Source: Tissierella sp. MB52-C2 | GTDB lineage: Bacteria; Bacillota; Clostridia; Tissierellales; Tissierellaceae | Direction of reading: 5' to 3' | NCBI RefSeq assembly: GCF_030931715.1 | Contig: NZ_CP133261.1 | Coordinates: 3,078,643-3,142,642, forward strand | Length of the DNA stretch: 64,000 bases | Shown here: positions 10,520-18,880 of the stretch, one piece after another | How positions within the stretch are numbered: position 1 is the first letter of the stretch | How the letters are laid out: the number at the start of each line of letters is the position of its first letter | Position numbers and translations under genes: made by a program | The notes under the pieces: generated by a model | Told to the model about the DNA's origin: nothing | What the model saw: only the letters and a program-made list of their open reading frames with translations | Databases searched by the model: none

Positions 10520-10542
10520 AGGCAAGGAAAAATTCCTTGCCT
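10520..10542 (-). terminator. Terminator of the S41 protease gene
   Basis: Inverted repeat with 10-bp arms (AGGCAAGGAA / TTCCTTGCCT) and a 3-nt loop. It overlaps the stop codon of the protease gene and is followed on the minus strand by TTATTTTTGTTTT. Confidence 0.8.
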
Positions 10543-11641
10543 ATTTTAAAATCTCTATTGCCTTATTTAACTGTAAATCTTTGTCTGTATTCTCTACTTT
10601 TATATCTGGATCTATTCCCTTCTGGTGAATAGATGTTTTATTTGGTGTTAGATATTCTGCTGTAGTCATTTTTATTATACTTCCATCATCTACAGGCATT
10701 AGAGTTTGTACTATTCCTTTACCAAAGGTTTTTGTACCTATTAATGTTCCTGCTTTTCTATCCTTTATGGCTCCTGCTACGATTTCTGATGCTGAGGCTG
10801 AGTTCTCGTTTATTAATACTGCCAGCTTATATTTAGATTTTTCTAAGGTGGATATATGGGTTAATAAAGGCTTATTTCTTTCTTTTATATGGACTACATC
10901 TCCCTTTGGTACAAACAAGTTAGATATAGTTACTGCTTCACCAAGCTGTCCACCTGGATTATCTCTAAGATCTAGTATTACTTTTTTGATACCTTTGTTA
11001 TCAAATTCATTTAAGACTTTTTTTGTTTCTGTAGTGGTGTGAGAATTAAATTCTTCTATTTTTATATATCCTATTTTATTTTCTAGAATTTCTGATTTTA
11101 CTGGATTTACCAGTATAGTATCCCTCTCTACATTAAAAGTTAAAACTTCTGTATTTCTCTTAATTCCAAGTTTTACTGTTGTTCCTTTTTGTCCTTGAAT
11201 CATAGTAGATGCTTTTTCTAACCCTATGTCCTTTGTATCTATATCGTCTATAGATACAATAATATCATTCTCCTTTATTCCTGCCTTTTCTGCCGGTTGA
11301 TCTTTTAATGTATTTTTTATATTTATATATCCTTCTTTTTCCTCTATGGTTATACCTATACCACCAAAGGTACCGTATAGATTTTTATATATAGTTGTGG
11401 CTTCTTCCGGAGTATAGTAGTCGCTATAGGGATCTATAGATTGAAGCACTCCCTTTAGGGCACCTTCCATTAATCTGTTTTGGTCAATGTCAAAGGGGTA
11501 ATTTTCCTCTATATAATCTAATACTTGTACAAAGAAAAGTAAGTTAGCTTCTTTTTCATCATATACATCTTGTGCTTCTGCTAATGTAATACTTGGTACC
11601 ATCAGCGTTAAAATAAGTATAAATATTATGGTTTTTTTCAT
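10541..11641 (-). CDS. S41 family C-terminal processing protease with PDZ domain
   Basis: A CtpA/CtpB-type serine protease of 366 residues, near the usual length for the family. A signal peptide or N-terminal anchor (MKKTIIFILILTLMVPSITLAEA) is followed by an N-terminal helical segment with 'DPYSDYYTPEE'. Next comes a PDZ domain (GGIGITIEEKEGYINIKNT to GQKGTTVKLGI), then the S41 core with 'LDLRDNPGG', the catalytic serine in ENSASASEIVAGA and the catalytic lysine in GTKTFGKGIVQ. The start is the ATG at 11641 with GAGGAGG 7 nt upstream; a TTG at 11656 lies inside that site. These proteases cut exported or membrane proteins outside the cytoplasm. In spore formers CtpB processes SpoIVFA in the pro-sigma-K pathway, but this gene could also be a general processing protease. 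It is followed by a terminator and is probably transcribed separately from the surface operon. Confidence 0.9.
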   Translation of the reverse strand: MKKTIIFILILTLMVPSITLAEAQDVYDEKEANLLFFVQVLDYIEENYPFDIDQNRLMEGALKGVLQSIDPYSDYYTPEEATTIYKNLYGTFGGIGITIEEKEGYINIKNTLKDQPAEKAGIKENDIIVSIDDIDTKDIGLEKASTMIQGQKGTTVKLGIKRNTEVLTFNVERDTILVNPVKSEILENKIGYIKIEEFNSHTTTETKKVLNEFDNKGIKKVILDLRDNPGGQLGEAVTISNLFVPKGDVVHIKERNKPLLTHISTLEKSKYKLAVLINENSASASEIVAGAIKDRKAGTLIGTKTFGKGIVQTLMPVDDGSIIKMTTAEYLTPNKTSIHQKGIDPDIKVENTDKDLQLNKAIEILK

Positions 11642-11665
11642 ATATACCCTCCTCAAATTAATAAT

Positions 11666-14077
11666 CTATTTTATAAAGCCCCCAAATATTCCCTTTCTTT
11701 GTATTTTTTTAAGTTCCCTTTCATTTGTTATATTGTCTAAATAAGAATTGACTCCCAGTTCACTAATCTTTTTCACCAAATCCGATTGTAATTGGAATTC
11801 AGCTATTGTCACACCAAAGTGAGGGTATCTATTTAAGAAGTCTATGATTTCATTTTCATTATAATTTTCACTTCTTATATCCAATATTACATTCTTAAAG
11901 CCCATATATGATACAGGTATATAGTGATAAAAATATTTTATTTCTGGTATAAATCTGTATCTAAATTCTTCATATTCTTCTTTTAATTTTACAAATATAT
12001 CTTCATCTTCTTCCATAGTTCTTAGTACTATATATACATCTTCTTTTTCCCTAGCCCATTTTGCTAAATCAGCTATTGTCATTTTAGATATATTGTTTTT
12101 TATTATTATCTTCTGTTCATCTTCCCATTCTAAGGTAACAGCTAAAAGCCTATATCCCTTATTATAATCTTCCTCTAGATCCTCAATAGATCCATAATCA
12201 CCTGTTTTTATAAACTCCTTATTTTCTATCTGAACATCTTCCAGTTGACTTAGATTTATCTGCCCCTGATTTTCCATATAGATTCCTAGTACATCTTTCT
12301 TTAAAATAAATTCCGATTTATTTATTTCTTCTGTTGCTCTTTCATATTGCTCTCTAAACTGTTCAACTTCTAATTCTTCTCCAGTTTTAATATTTATAGC
12401 TCTGCTATGTTCAAATATACCGTCTCTAGATACGACAAATAATGTGTCTTTATCTATGAAAGACCCTTTTAACATATATGTCTGTGGAGCTACAAAATTA
12501 TTCCCTGTATAATTTGTCAAATCCCTGCCGAATATCAATCCCTTTTCATTTTTATATCCCATAATGTTCATAATAGTAGGGTAAAAATCTAAGGGGCTGC
12601 CTACTGTGGATATGGTCTCTTTAATTGTTTCTCCTGGTATATTGATAATCAATGGTACATTCATCATACTATCAAAATCATAGGGCTGTCCTAGAAATTG
12701 TGACATCATATCTTGTACTTCTTTTTGAGTACTGGATATGGCAAAATGGTCACCATACAATGCTATTACGCTTTCTTCATATATTCCCATTTCTTTCAAA
12801 TTCTCGATAAATTCTCCTATATATTTATCTGTATAATGTATGGCTTGTAGATAGTTACCTAATAAAGTATCACTATGTTCCTCATTTAAATTTAATCCAT
12901 GATACTCTTCAGACATTTTATATGGGGCATGGGAGGTTAAAGTTATTAAAAAGGCATAAAAAGGATTCTCATCTATACTATCTAGTTCTTTTATATATTC
13001 TGTTGATTGTTTTAAAAAGTCTTCATCTCTTAGTCCAAAACCAATTGTATCTTCAAATTGGTAATCTTCTTCAGATACGAATCTTTGAAACCCCTGTGCA
13101 ACATATGCCTTTTCTCTATTCCAAAATTCCTTCTTATATCCATGCATAGCCCACGTAGTATATCCATTGTCTCGAAGCATCCAAGGCAAGCCATGGAATT
13201 TATTGTTCTCATATTGTACATAGCTTGGCTCTTCCATGGAAGGATATATGGAGTTATGTGATACGAACTCTGCATCAGATGTATTTCCTCTTCCTATTAA
13301 TTGATAATATTTGTCATAATAGACGGAGGAACTATCGTTTATAAGTTTGTTTAAGTTTGGTGTGACTTCTTGTCCTTCATATTCCATATTAATTACAAAG
13401 TTTTGTAAAGATTCCACTTGTAGTACTATTAAGTTTCTGTCTTTTCCTAGGCTAGATAATTTTCCTTCTTGTATTTCTGTTCTATTTTTCAACTCATTAA
13501 TGTCTTCTTCAGTTAATCTGGTATTTACCTCTTTTGAAAAGACTTTATTAATGTTATTCGCCACATCTATAGCATGAAAAGAATAAAACTCTTGTGCCTT
13601 TACAGATTGATTTTGATCTGTGACATTTACATATATTACAGTCAATGCTAAAATTCCTAATATTATATAGCTTCTTACCTTTTTTGATATAGAGAATTTT
13701 ATCTTATCTGCCTTATATAAAAGTATAAGTATCAATATAGGTATATCTAGTATTAATAATAAGTTTTTTATATCTACTAAGTACTTTATACTGTCTCCTA
13801 CTGCGGTCAATTGCTTGGTTTGACTTAGCATGGCCACTGATGGCAAAGATGCAAACTGCATATAATATATTACATCAACAAACATTATAAAAGATACTAA
13901 ACTATAAAATACTATTATAATTCCATTTTTATACTTAAATCTAGATTGGTCTATTAAAGATATAATTAGTAAGGTAATCATGCATGTAATCAAAAATATT
14001 GCTAATTGATTGAATTCCACCTTAGTAATGTTCATATATAAAATTGTTTTTAATATAAATAAAATTGATAATATCAT
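11666..14077 (-). CDS. LtaS-like sulfatase fused to a degenerate GDPD-like domain
   Basis: A protein of 803 residues. The N-terminus has about five transmembrane helices (residues 5-160). From about 205 an alkaline-phosphatase/LtaS sulfatase domain begins, with metal-binding 'VLQVES', the likely nucleophile threonine in GRGNTSDAEF, 'TLTSHAPY' and 'ALYGDHF'. Such enzymes polymerise or transfer glycerol phosphate from phosphatidylglycerol on the outer face of the membrane. After the sulfatase, residues about 620-803 resemble a glycerophosphodiester phosphodiesterase barrel ('EDLEEDYNKGYRLLAVTLEW', then 'FKNVILDIRS' and 'FGVTIAEFQL'). The E-x-D catalytic pair of that family reads A-x-T, so this domain is probably inactive or a binding domain. 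RBS AGGAGGT, 5-nt spacing. It lies 50 nt after a second LtaS-like gene, with a hairpin between them. Confidence 0.85.
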   Translation of the reverse strand: MILSILFILKTILYMNITKVEFNQLAIFLITCMITLLIISLIDQSRFKYKNGIIIVFYSLVSFIMFVDVIYYMQFASLPSVAMLSQTKQLTAVGDSIKYLVDIKNLLLILDIPILILILLYKADKIKFSISKKVRSYIILGILALTVIYVNVTDQNQSVKAQEFYSFHAIDVANNINKVFSKEVNTRLTEEDINELKNRTEIQEGKLSSLGKDRNLIVLQVESLQNFVINMEYEGQEVTPNLNKLINDSSSVYYDKYYQLIGRGNTSDAEFVSHNSIYPSMEEPSYVQYENNKFHGLPWMLRDNGYTTWAMHGYKKEFWNREKAYVAQGFQRFVSEEDYQFEDTIGFGLRDEDFLKQSTEYIKELDSIDENPFYAFLITLTSHAPYKMSEEYHGLNLNEEHSDTLLGNYLQAIHYTDKYIGEFIENLKEMGIYEESVIALYGDHFAISSTQKEVQDMMSQFLGQPYDFDSMMNVPLIINIPGETIKETISTVGSPLDFYPTIMNIMGYKNEKGLIFGRDLTNYTGNNFVAPQTYMLKGSFIDKDTLFVVSRDGIFEHSRAINIKTGEELEVEQFREQYERATEEINKSEFILKKDVLGIYMENQGQINLSQLEDVQIENKEFIKTGDYGSIEDLEEDYNKGYRLLAVTLEWEDEQKIIIKNNISKMTIADLAKWAREKEDVYIVLRTMEEDEDIFVKLKEEYEEFRYRFIPEIKYFYHYIPVSYMGFKNVILDIRSENYNENEIIDFLNRYPHFGVTIAEFQLQSDLVKKISELGVNSYLDNITNERELKKIQRKGIFGGFIK

Positions 14078-14097
14078 TTTTACCTCCTGATAAACAA

Positions 14098-14127
14098 GAT
14101 GTTAAAAGGGAAATCCCTTTTAACATC
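14098..14127 (-). terminator. Hairpin between the two LtaS-like genes
   Basis: A near-perfect inverted repeat (GATGTTAAAAGGGA / TCCCTTTTAACATC) directly after the stop codon of the upstream gene. It may act as a terminator or processing stem between the two genes; the downstream sequence is only weakly T-rich on the minus strand. Confidence 0.6.
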
Positions 14128-15912
14128 CTATTTCTTAAAATCCTGACTATGGTAATACTCTTTATTTTTAAAGTCTTCCCAAAGATCCTTATTTTCCTCT
14201 GATAATTCTTTTTTATATTCTCCATTTTCTTTAAAGAAAAGTTGATGAACTACATCTATGTTTTCTTTTAGATTTACTAGTTCCTGCATATATTCATTTC
14301 CTTCCCATCCTAGATACTGGAATAGTTCTGCCATTAGGAAGTTTGGACTTATATCGTTTCCTCTACCTTGAAAGTCTTTTTGTAAAACTTCCTTTGCACT
14401 ATTATTTCCCCATATTAGGTAAGGGGTCTCGTAATAGTTTTTAAACCCTTCTACAGTGGATAAATCTAAGTTTATATCCATCATAGTATATCCTGAGTTT
14501 TCTTTCCCAAGCCAAGGGTTATGGTCTCCAAATAAAATGATTATAGTTGGTTCTTCTTCTTTTCTAAAGTAATCAACTAAGTCTTTCAAAGCCTCGTCTG
14601 TTTTATTTATTCCTACAAAATAATTGTTTATTATATTATATAGTTTTTCGTCATATTTATCTTTTCTCTTTAAATATTCCTTATCTGTATTTGGCTCTTC
14701 TGGATAAGGTCCATGGTTTTGATATGTTACTGAAAAGTTGAAATAAGGTGATTTTCCCTTATTTTTCTCATAACCTTCTATTATATATTTAAAGAAATCT
14801 TCATCCCTTAAATAATCTGGTGATATATCTTTATATCTATTATCCATATGTTCAAAATAATCAAATCCTAGATACTCATTTGCATTTTGTCGATTATAGA
14901 ATTGTCCTGTAATTGGATGCATGGCTTCTGTTCTATAGCCTTGTTCCTTTAGATACCATACAAAGGAATTGGTTTGTTTATAGTATTTAGGTTGGTTGTG
15001 AAACCCGGTTAAAAATCCTCTCTCAGTTTTTATGGTATCTCCTGCAAATATATTCGTTACTAAATTCCCATGAATAGATTCCTTTTGGATATCATGAAGA
15101 TTTTTATATATATCTATATTTAATTCTGCACCTGGAAATTTAGAGAAATCATTATATGATTCTAGCATAATGGCTATTATATTTACTTTTTCTTCTTCTC
15201 TTATATCTGTAGGGTCCATGGAATTAAAAGCAGCTACTGCCTCTGCCTTATTATATCCTTCAGGTTTTTTCTCTACTGCATCAAGAGAACTGTAAAGAAA
15301 CGGATATACAAATCCTCTTACTTGAAACTGTTGGGTCTTTATCCATATATTTATATTGGACTTGTCTCCTACTCGTTCATATATTTCAGGACTAAAGTAA
15401 AATTCCTTAGATATTATTGTAGTTCCAATTATGAATATAGTTAAAAGTACTACCCTGATTTTAGAAGAATCAATCTTATAATTAAAAAGAAATTTAAGAG
15501 CAATGGAAATACCTATAAATAAAAGTATCATCATTATTATTTCTTTACTTAAACCAACTTCATATTTTTTAGCCATAGTTAAGGATTCTCCAAAGAGTTT
15601 TAAGTCTATAAATGTAAATGGATCATCTCTATAACTTAGTTTTAATTTATTTATTATGGATAAAGTAATAAATAATAAACTAGTAAGTGAAAAACTTGCC
15701 CAAAGCCTATTAAATATTAAATAGGCAAATACCATAAATAAAAATATAGGTATGAAATTCATTAAAATCAATAACTTATCTTTAAAATAGGTATTTAGTA
15801 AATTAACATCTGCCACAGCCCTTGAGAATAATAGAGTTACTGTCATTATGGATAAACTCAATATAATCATAAGAAATATGGCGATTATAGTTTGTAGTGT
15901 TTTATTTTTCAT
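14128..15912 (-). CDS. LTA synthase family membrane sulfatase
   Basis: The protein has 594 residues from the ATG at 15912, with GGGAG 8 nt upstream; an upstream in-frame ATG at 15927 lacks a ribosome-binding site. Five transmembrane helices fill residues about 8-190. The extracellular sulfatase domain from about residue 240 has 'IIAIMLESYNDF' (metal glutamate), 'GDTIKTERGF' (nucleophile threonine), 'VTYQNHGPYPEE' and 'ILFGDHNPWL' (metal Asp-His). This matches glycerol-phosphate or phosphoglycerol transferases of the LtaS/MdoB superfamily. It is clearly different from its neighbour, and the pair could divide the work as primase and polymerase, or one could decorate another polymer. The cell-surface operon downstream makes a wall-polymer role plausible. 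The exact product cannot be told from sequence. Confidence 0.85.
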   Translation of the reverse strand: MKNKTLQTIIAIFLMIILSLSIMTVTLLFSRAVADVNLLNTYFKDKLLILMNFIPIFLFMVFAYLIFNRLWASFSLTSLLFITLSIINKLKLSYRDDPFTFIDLKLFGESLTMAKKYEVGLSKEIIMMILLFIGISIALKFLFNYKIDSSKIRVVLLTIFIIGTTIISKEFYFSPEIYERVGDKSNINIWIKTQQFQVRGFVYPFLYSSLDAVEKKPEGYNKAEAVAAFNSMDPTDIREEEKVNIIAIMLESYNDFSKFPGAELNIDIYKNLHDIQKESIHGNLVTNIFAGDTIKTERGFLTGFHNQPKYYKQTNSFVWYLKEQGYRTEAMHPITGQFYNRQNANEYLGFDYFEHMDNRYKDISPDYLRDEDFFKYIIEGYEKNKGKSPYFNFSVTYQNHGPYPEEPNTDKEYLKRKDKYDEKLYNIINNYFVGINKTDEALKDLVDYFRKEEEPTIIILFGDHNPWLGKENSGYTMMDINLDLSTVEGFKNYYETPYLIWGNNSAKEVLQKDFQGRGNDISPNFLMAELFQYLGWEGNEYMQELVNLKENIDVVHQLFFKENGEYKKELSEENKDLWEDFKNKEYYHSQDFKK

Positions 15913-15970
15913 TTTGTCATCTCCCATATATATTATTTTATAATATTCAGGGTCTTAGGTCAACTAAAGC

Positions 15971-16015
15971 AATAACTCCGATTTTTGAAGCCAGGCTTCA
16001 AAAATCGGAGTTATT
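15971..16015. repeat. 22-bp palindrome, ACTCCGATTTTT family, copy 1
   Basis: Perfect inverted repeat with 22-bp arms and a 1-nt centre. The outer part, AATAACTCCGATTTTT, is shared with the palindrome at 30115-30154. It lies just downstream of the stop codon of the coiled-coil gene and may work as its terminator, although no long T-run follows. Confidence 0.8.
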
Positions 16016-16034
16016 GGAAATTATTGGATTTATT

Positions 16035-16367
16035 TTATACTGCTGATTTCATTGCTTTCATGGCTGCTATATCTTGAGCATTTTTATATGTCACTTGTTC
16101 TATCATACGGAAATCTTGTTTAAGTTCTTTTAATTCATCATATACTGATTGAATTTCTGTCTTTAGTTCTTCTGACACAAGTTCTAATTCTTCTTTTGTT
16201 ACCATGGTGTCTTTTATTTGTTGTACATCTAATTTTAATTCCTTTACTTCTAATTTTAATCCATGCACTTCCGTCCTTACTTCTTGGATCTCTGTCTTTA
16301 ACTCTACTTTCATTTCTTGTACTTCAAGATACAACTTTTCCAATAGATCATAAACTTTATCATCCAT
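16035..16367 (-). CDS. Small coiled-coil protein at end of lysine operon
   Basis: A soluble protein of 110 residues, almost entirely charged heptads (LYLEVQEMKVELKTEIQEV, then VHGLKLEVKELKLDVQQIK). It has no signal peptide, no membrane segment and no cysteine. The pattern repeats about every 7 residues with L/V/I at a and d, so it should form a long parallel coiled coil. The start ATG has AGGAG 8 nt upstream. It lies 69 nt after kamE on the same strand and may be the last gene of the lysine operon or an independent gene. Similar short coiled-coil ORFs are common in Clostridia and have no known function. I do not assign a role. Confidence 0.7.
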   Translation of the reverse strand: MDDKVYDLLEKLYLEVQEMKVELKTEIQEVRTEVHGLKLEVKELKLDVQQIKDTMVTKEELELVSEELKTEIQSVYDELKELKQDFRMIEQVTYKNAQDIAAMKAMKSAV

Positions 16368-16435
16368 GGTACCACGCTCCTATTATATATTAAATAGATT
16401 ATACCATTTAATGATTAACTTATACAACCTACATC

Positions 16436-17194
16436 TTATACTAATCCTCTATTTACCATTTCTGTAACTACAAAGGTAGCCACGTCTTCGGCATAGCTTC
16501 CTGTACCAAATCCTGCATCATATCCTAGTTCCTTTGCTAGTTCATGGCTTATTCTTGGTCCTCCACAGCATAGGACTATTTTATCTCTCATACCTTCTGC
16601 TTCAAGAAGTTCTACTAATTCTGTTAGATTCGGTATGTGTACATCCTTTTGAGTAACTACTTGTGATACTAAAATTCCATCTGCATTTACTTCTATTGCC
16701 TTTGCTACCAATTCTTCATTTGGAACTTGAGAGCCTAGGTTATATGCATCTACTCCTTCATATCTCTCTAATCCAAAATGCCCTGCGTAGCCTTTCATAT
16801 TCATTATGGCATCTATACCTACTGTATGGGCATCTGTACCTGTACAAGCCCCTACTATAACTACATTTCTTTTTATGTTTTCCTTTATATACTTTTCTAC
16901 TTCTTCTTTAGATAGTACATCTACATCTACTTTTGGCACTTCTATTTTTGTAAAATCTACTGTATGAGTAGATTTGCCATATACTACAAAATAAGTATAT
17001 CCTACACCTAAGTCTTTTGAATATACCACAGATGGTTCATCAAAACCCATTTTTCTTGCTAATTGTCTTGCAGCCTCTGATGCTTCGTCTCCTTGAGGTA
17101 CTGGAAGGGTGAATCCCATTTGTACCATTCCATCATTTAATGTATCTCCATAGGGTTTTATTTTTGTTAGATCTACTTTTTGAACTTCAGCCAT
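16436..17194 (-). CDS. kamE: Lysine 5,6-aminomutase beta subunit
   Basis: The cobalamin-binding subunit of lysine 5,6-aminomutase, which moves the terminal amino group of beta-lysine (or D-lysine) from C6 to C5 using adenosylcobalamin and pyridoxal phosphate. It has 252 residues, close to the family length. The B12 motif D-x-H-x-x-G is at residues 121-126 (DAHTVG, His123 as lower axial ligand). Lys134 in the following 'NMKGYAG' corresponds to the PLP-binding lysine of the characterised enzyme, since the His-to-Lys spacing of 11 is the same. The C-terminal 'GTGSYAEDVATFV' closes the Rossmann-like B12 domain. Its start codon overlaps the kamD stop by one base (TAATG), so the two subunits are translationally coupled. 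Confidence 0.96.
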   Translation of the reverse strand: MAEVQKVDLTKIKPYGDTLNDGMVQMGFTLPVPQGDEASEAARQLARKMGFDEPSVVYSKDLGVGYTYFVVYGKSTHTVDFTKIEVPKVDVDVLSKEEVEKYIKENIKRNVVIVGACTGTDAHTVGIDAIMNMKGYAGHFGLERYEGVDAYNLGSQVPNEELVAKAIEVNADGILVSQVVTQKDVHIPNLTELVELLEAEGMRDKIVLCCGGPRISHELAKELGYDAGFGTGSYAEDVATFVVTEMVNRGLV

Positions 17195-18747
17195 TACGCT
17201 CTACCTCCTAGCATTAGTTCTATAAATGGATTAAAGTACCCGGAGTCTTTTTTAGCTACTCCATCTAGTCCTTTTCCACCTGTAGGAGTTCTCTTTACTC
17301 CACCAAACTTTCCTTCTTCGATAGTTTTAAATAGTCCATCTTTTTCTATTTGAGTTAAAAGTTTCTCTGCATTTTTTAAGACTTCCTGTGCTCTTTTTTG
17401 AATTATACCATCTTTTTTAAATTCTATTTCCTCTCCAAGACTTCTTGCATTATTAAATATATATTTTGCATTCTCTATGGATAAATATCTATCCTGCAAA
17501 TGTGGTGTGTGTATTGCTTCTGTTAGCATACCTAGTAATTGAATACCTTGATTGGTCATAATAGACACCATATTAAACATTGCATTCTGTACATGGCCTT
17601 TAAATATATTTCCTGTCATAAACTTTGTAGGCGGCATATATTTCAGTGGTGCATTGGGAAATATCTCCCTTGCCATTTGTGCCTGTGCCAATTCTAACAA
17701 GAATCCATTTTCCACATCAGGATCCATTTCAAAAGCATGACCTAATCCCATTTGTTCTTCTGGTATTCCTGCTTTAAGTGCAAATTGTTCGTTTATAAAT
17801 TGTGATGCCAATACTGTATGGGCTGCCTCCACAGCATCATCTGTAGTTAAGTAATTGTCTTCACCTGTATTTATAATAATGCCTGCAAAACCATTTATCA
17901 TTCTGGAGAAATATTGATCTACTAATGTTCTTTGCATATTTATATCTCTAAATAAAATACCGTACAATGCATCATTTAGCATCATATCTAGTCTTTCAGT
18001 AGCTCCCATGGCTGCAATTTCTGGCATACAAAGTCCTGAACAGTAGTTACACAACCTTATATATCTTCCTACCTCTTCTCCTACTTCATCTAATGCCTCT
18101 CTCATTAGTCTAAAATTTTCTTGAGTTGCATAAGTTCCACCAAAGCCTTCTGTAGTTGGTCCATAGGGTACATAGTCAAGCAGTGATTGACCTGTAGTCC
18201 TAATAACTGCAACAACATCTGCTCCCTGTCGAGCAGCAGCCTTAGCTTGGACTATATCTTCATATATATTTCCTGTGGCTACTATTACATATAGGTATGG
18301 CTTCTTTCCTTCTCCTATGGTGTTTAAGTAATTTTCTCTTTTATTTCTATTTTCTTTAATTCTAGATACAGTTTCTTCTGCTATTTTATATATAACTTCT
18401 TTTATCTTTTCTTCATCCTGTGCTGGCAATCTTGTTATATCTATTTCTCCCATGGCTACTTTTTCTGCCACTTCTTGAGGTGTAAGTCCTGTTTGTACTA
18501 TTGCATTTCCTATCCAATAAGCCGCTCCTCTTTCCAGTCCTCCACCTTCTTTTATATTATCTACTAAAACATTTGGTAATGGCTTTTGAATTTCATCTAC
18601 TCCATCTATTCCAAGTAGTCTAGTAATAGTCCTTTCTGTTGCCGTTGTAGTATGTTCATCTATGAATTTCTGTACTTCATTTGCTATATTCTTAGCTGCA
18701 TTTCGAGAGCTCTCTATTAAGTTTTTATCAAGATTAAGTTTGCCCAT
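17194..18747 (-). CDS. kamD: Lysine 5,6-aminomutase alpha subunit
   Basis: The large subunit of the B12-dependent lysine 5,6-aminomutase. It has 517 residues and is a TIM-barrel that carries the substrate site and works with KamE. Recognisable family segments are 'PYLYVIVATGNIYEDIVQAK', 'RTTGQSLLDYVPYGPT', 'RLCNYCSGLCMPEIAAMGA', 'INTGEDNYLTTDDAVEAAHT' and 'LKYMPPTKFMTGNIF'. ATG start at 18747 with AAGGAGT upstream. A perfect 32-bp AT-rich palindrome lies 16 nt upstream, in the 133-nt gap after kamC, which is the widest gap in the operon. Together with kdd and kamA this places the step lysine to beta-lysine to 3,5-diaminohexanoate in this operon. Confidence 0.96.
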   Translation of the reverse strand: MGKLNLDKNLIESSRNAAKNIANEVQKFIDEHTTTATERTITRLLGIDGVDEIQKPLPNVLVDNIKEGGGLERGAAYWIGNAIVQTGLTPQEVAEKVAMGEIDITRLPAQDEEKIKEVIYKIAEETVSRIKENRNKRENYLNTIGEGKKPYLYVIVATGNIYEDIVQAKAAARQGADVVAVIRTTGQSLLDYVPYGPTTEGFGGTYATQENFRLMREALDEVGEEVGRYIRLCNYCSGLCMPEIAAMGATERLDMMLNDALYGILFRDINMQRTLVDQYFSRMINGFAGIIINTGEDNYLTTDDAVEAAHTVLASQFINEQFALKAGIPEEQMGLGHAFEMDPDVENGFLLELAQAQMAREIFPNAPLKYMPPTKFMTGNIFKGHVQNAMFNMVSIMTNQGIQLLGMLTEAIHTPHLQDRYLSIENAKYIFNNARSLGEEIEFKKDGIIQKRAQEVLKNAEKLLTQIEKDGLFKTIEEGKFGGVKRTPTGGKGLDGVAKKDSGYFNPFIELMLGGRA

Positions 18748-18762
18748 AAAATCACTCCTTAG

Positions 18763-18794
18763 AAGTTTTAATTGATAATTATCAATTAAAACTT
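18763..18794. repeat. Perfect 32-bp palindrome between kamC and kamD
   Basis: The 16-bp arm AAGTTTTAATTGATAA is followed at once by its exact reverse complement. It lies just upstream of the kamD ribosome-binding site. It may be an RNA stem affecting kamDE expression or a member of the AATTGATAATT intergenic repeat family seen elsewhere in the window. Confidence 0.85.
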
Positions 18795-18880
18795 AATATT
18801 TATTTGATTATAATTCAATTTCCCTTACTTATTTCAAGGCAATATCCATTTTTAGAAAGTATTTATATAGTCCTGCCATA

